Part shown: piece after piece, positions 62,357 through 64,000 of the stretch
Numbering within the stretch: position 1 is the first letter of the stretch
Layout of the letters: every line of letters begins with the position of its first letter
Source: Rhodobacterales bacterium
GTDB lineage: Bacteria > Pseudomonadota > Alphaproteobacteria > Rhodobacterales > Rhodobacteraceae
Direction: 5' to 3'
NCBI GenBank assembly: GCA_002748265.1
Contig: PDRY01000018.1
Span: 62,001 to 126,000, forward strand
Length of the DNA stretch: 64,000 nt
Program-made: the position numbers and the translations under genes
The notes under the pieces: generated by a model
Databases searched by the model: none
Told to the model about the DNA's origin: nothing
The model's input: the letters and a program-made list of their open reading frames with translations, nothing else

Positions 62357-63274
62357 TCAGCCGTGGCTCCAGGTGGGCCGGTCAAAGACGCGGCGGCCCA
62401 TGAGCGAGGCGGTCAGGTCCACCATCAGCCGCGCGGTCTTGCCCCGATCATCGAGAAACGGGTTCAGCTCCACGAGATCGAGCGAGGTGACGCGCCCTGA
62501 ATCCGACAAAAGCTCCATGGCCAGATGGGCTTCGCGTTCGGTCGCGCCGCCGGGAACGGTGGTGCCCACGGCGGGCGCGATGGCGGGGTCCAGGAAATCC
62601 ACATCTAGCGAGACATGAAGCAGCCCGTCTTCGGCTTCGACCTTCTCCAGGAAGGCGGAGAGCGGGGCCTTGATCCCGTATTCGTCCATGGCCCGCATAT
62701 CCGCGACCATCACGTCAGAGGCATCAAGCGCGGCATGTTCCGCCGGGTCGACGGAGCGCAGGCCGATCATGCCGATCCGATCCGTGGGGATCGGGGCAGG
62801 GAAGGGCGGGAAGGCGTCAAAGCCCTCACGCCCGGCCGCATAGGCCATGGGCGTGCCGTGGAGATTGCCCGACGCGGTGCTTTGCGGCGTGTGGAAATCG
62901 GGATGGGCATCGAGCCAGAGCACGAAGAGCGGGCGGCCCAGATCCTGGGCGTGCCCGGCCACGGCGGCGAGCGATCCCATGGCCATGGCGTGATCGCCGC
63001 CCAGGAAGATCGGCATGCCTTCGGCGCAGGCTTCCAGCCCCGCGCGGGCAATGGCGCGGGTCCAGCCGATGGTCTCTCCAAGGGCATGGAGCGGCGGGGG
63101 GCTGTCGACGTCGATGGCGTCGGGCACGACATTGCCCATGTCGCGCACGGTATGGCCCAGCTTTGTGAGCGTCTCCGCCAGATCGGCGGTGCGATAGGCG
63201 TCGGGGCCCATGAGGCAGCCCCGGCGACGCTTGCCGCAATCGACGGGGGCTCCGATGAGAATGCAATCTGTCAT
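62357..63274 (-). CDS. rocF: arginase
   Basis: Hydrolyses arginine to ornithine and urea with a dimanganese centre. The 305-residue protein has metal ligands in GGDHAMAMG (His95), LDAHPDFHTP (Asp122, His124, Asp126) and SLDVDFLDP. ATG 63274 was chosen because it starts MTDCILIGAPVDCGKRRRG, the conserved N-terminus. It is first of the three-gene arginine operon and divergent from an Lrp-type regulator. Confidence 0.96.
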   Translation of the reverse strand: MTDCILIGAPVDCGKRRRGCLMGPDAYRTADLAETLTKLGHTVRDMGNVVPDAIDVDSPPPLHALGETIGWTRAIARAGLEACAEGMPIFLGGDHAMAMGSLAAVAGHAQDLGRPLFVLWLDAHPDFHTPQSTASGNLHGTPMAYAAGREGFDAFPPFPAPIPTDRIGMIGLRSVDPAEHAALDASDVMVADMRAMDEYGIKAPLSAFLEKVEAEDGLLHVSLDVDFLDPAIAPAVGTTVPGGATEREAHLAMELLSDSGRVTSLDLVELNPFLDDRGKTARLMVDLTASLMGRRVFDRPTWSHG

Positions 63275-63328
63275 GCGACATTCTGTCTTATCAAAACGGG
63301 AGTGGTGGAAGCGACCAAATTGCCCTAA

Positions 63329-63348
63329 TTGGATCACGAGTGATCAAA
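63329..63348. promoter_or_regulatory. palindrome between arginase and its Lrp-type regulator
   Basis: GATCAC-GA-GTGATC (63332-63345) extends, with one mismatch, to TT...AA outside, and lies directly before the regulator start and in the 78-base divergent gap. Related CCAAATTG/CAAATTGG stretches flank it. The position suits autoregulation and arginine-dependent activation by the Lrp protein. Confidence 0.5.
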
Positions 63349-63352
63349 TTGG

Positions 63353-63796
63353 ATGGCTGAAATGGACGATTTGGACAACAAGCTGATTGCAGCGCTGCGG
63401 CGGGACGCGCGGATGTCGATTTCGGATCTTGCCGGGCTTCTGGGGGTGACACGCGGTACGGTCCGTGCGCGGATCGCCCGGCTGGAAGCGGCGGGCGCGA
63501 TCACGGGCTACACGGTTCTGACCAAGGCGGATGCGGCACGGGCGCCGGTGCGCGGGCTGATGATGCTGGGCATCGAGGGGCGCGGGACGGAGAAGGTCAT
63601 GGCCCGCCTGCAAGGCATGTCAGAGGTCGAGGTGGTCTATACGACCAACGGGACGTGGGATCTGATCGCGGTGATCGGGACCGATACGCTTGAGCATCTC
63701 GACGAAGTTCTGTTTGCGATCCGGCGTCTGGAAGGGGTGACGCGCTCTGAGACGAATTTGCTGTTGTCGACGCGCCGGGCCGGGCGGGCAAGATAG
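63353..63796 (+). CDS. Lrp/AsnC-family regulator of the arginine operon
   Basis: A 147-residue regulator: DDLDNKLIAALRRDARMSISDLAGLLGVTRGTVRARIARLE is the helix-turn-helix, and the RAM domain follows with GIEGRGTEKVMARLQGMSEVEVVYTTNGTWDLIAVI. The second Met (63362) is another possible start. The divergent position beside arginase suggests it senses arginine or ornithine. The last bases run into repeat copy E. Confidence 0.93.
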   Translation: MAEMDDLDNKLIAALRRDARMSISDLAGLLGVTRGTVRARIARLEAAGAITGYTVLTKADAARAPVRGLMMLGIEGRGTEKVMARLQGMSEVEVVYTTNGTWDLIAVIGTDTLEHLDEVLFAIRRLEGVTRSETNLLLSTRRAGRAR

Positions 63797-63798
63797 CG

Positions 63799-63887
63799 GT
63801 TTCGCGCCTTCCGGTGCGACCGGTTGGGGGAGAGCTCTGCTCTCCCCCAAACCCCCTCACGAGGTATTTTTACAAATAAGAAGGGGG
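63799..63887 (-). repeat. composite intergenic repeat, copy E
   Basis: Read on the minus strand: head CTTCTTATTTGTAAAAATACC, then TCGTGAGGGGG and the hairpin GGTTTGGGGGAGAGC-AGA-GCTCTCCCCCAACC (63822-63853 on the plus strand, one extra base in one arm), then a tail ending AAGGCGCGAAACC. It matches copy D along most of its length. It lies between the converging Lrp and DsbB-like genes. Confidence 0.8.
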
Positions 63888-63888
63888 A

Positions 63889-64000
63889 TCAGCGCGTGAG
63901 GCTGGCGGCCCAGATCAGGGCGAGGCCGAGCGAGGAGATTGCATTCCACGCCGCCATGGACAGACCGAAGATATAGAGCGCCACTTCGTTGCAGAGCACG
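63889..64000 (-). CDS. DsbB-like disulfide bond formation protein (3' end only)
   Basis: Only the last 36 residues are in the window; the start lies beyond base 64000. They read LCNEVALYIFGLSMAAWNAI, then a hydrophobic segment and a short basic end LTR. A Cys followed by about eight residues, FGLS and AxWN, then the last membrane helix fits the C-terminus of DsbB, which reoxidises DsbA using quinone. The match is short, so the call is tentative. Confidence 0.6.
   Translation of the reverse strand, partial: VLCNEVALYIFGLSMAAWNAISSLGLALIWAASLTR

Overview
The window looks like a chromosomal segment of a marine-type alphaproteobacterium of the Rhodobacteraceae/Roseobacter group. The DNA is strongly GC-rich, with G/C-biased third codon positions throughout. 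Gene content and order fit that group: soxBDAG sarcosine oxidase, a TRAP transporter, the ccmF-ccmH and ccmI loci, DUF1499-prfA-prmC-DUF4167, pyrE/pyrC, and arginase/ornithine cyclodeaminase/CtlX with an Lrp regulator. I see no insertion sequence, phage gene, integrase or CRISPR array, and no gene-free stretch longer than about 220 bases.

Layout. 1-12.9 kb: pgi (5' end cut by the window edge), an SCP2-like protein, an unusual esterase-like/GT61 fusion, tRNA-Gly(CCC), a MerR-carboxymuconolactone decarboxylase-like pair, a pyrE-like gene coupled to purL, a lone Fe(III)-binding protein gene, mazG, and DUF1499-prfA-prmC-DUF4167. 12.9-27.9 kb: an Lrp/cupin divergent pair, ccmF-ccmH, a crotonase, a 2OG-oxygenase-like gene with typA, trmB, a small kinase-like NTPase, a BASS transporter, ssb, a TerB-like protein, a lytic transglycosylase, dnaB, pyrE and pyrC. 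27.9-30 kb: a small accessory patch with two tandem microproteins separated by an intrinsic terminator, a DUF2975-like membrane protein/Xre pair behind a perfect palindrome, and an unrecognised 249-residue protein. 30-36.4 kb: gcdH, a TauE/SafE permease, a MoxR/VWA pair, DUF1289, ruvX and ccmI.

36.5-55.4 kb is the metabolic centre. soxBDAG converts sarcosine to glycine and a C1 unit. Converging on it is a probable seven-gene operon read leftwards from 49.4 kb: an N-formylglutamate amidohydrolase-like enzyme, TRAP Q, M and P subunits, a glutamine-synthetase-like ligase, an aldehyde dehydrogenase and an iron-type alcohol dehydrogenase. Its enzymes are what a gamma-glutamyl-protected route for oxidising an amino alcohol would need, and it is the best candidate here for an under-described system. 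A divergent RpiR regulator separates it from a BMP-type (nucleoside-like) ABC importer.

55.4-64 kb: a second crotonase, tRNA-Asn(GTT), an MBL-fold hydrolase, an orphan histidine kinase, a methyltransferase overlapping gluQ, then ornithine cyclodeaminase-ctlX-arginase with a divergent Lrp regulator, and the 3' end of a DsbB-like gene.

Five copies of a composite intergenic repeat are scattered through the window. Each has a small TATTTG/CAAATA-type hairpin followed by a G/C-rich hairpin. All functional statements rest on reading motifs by eye; no database search was run.
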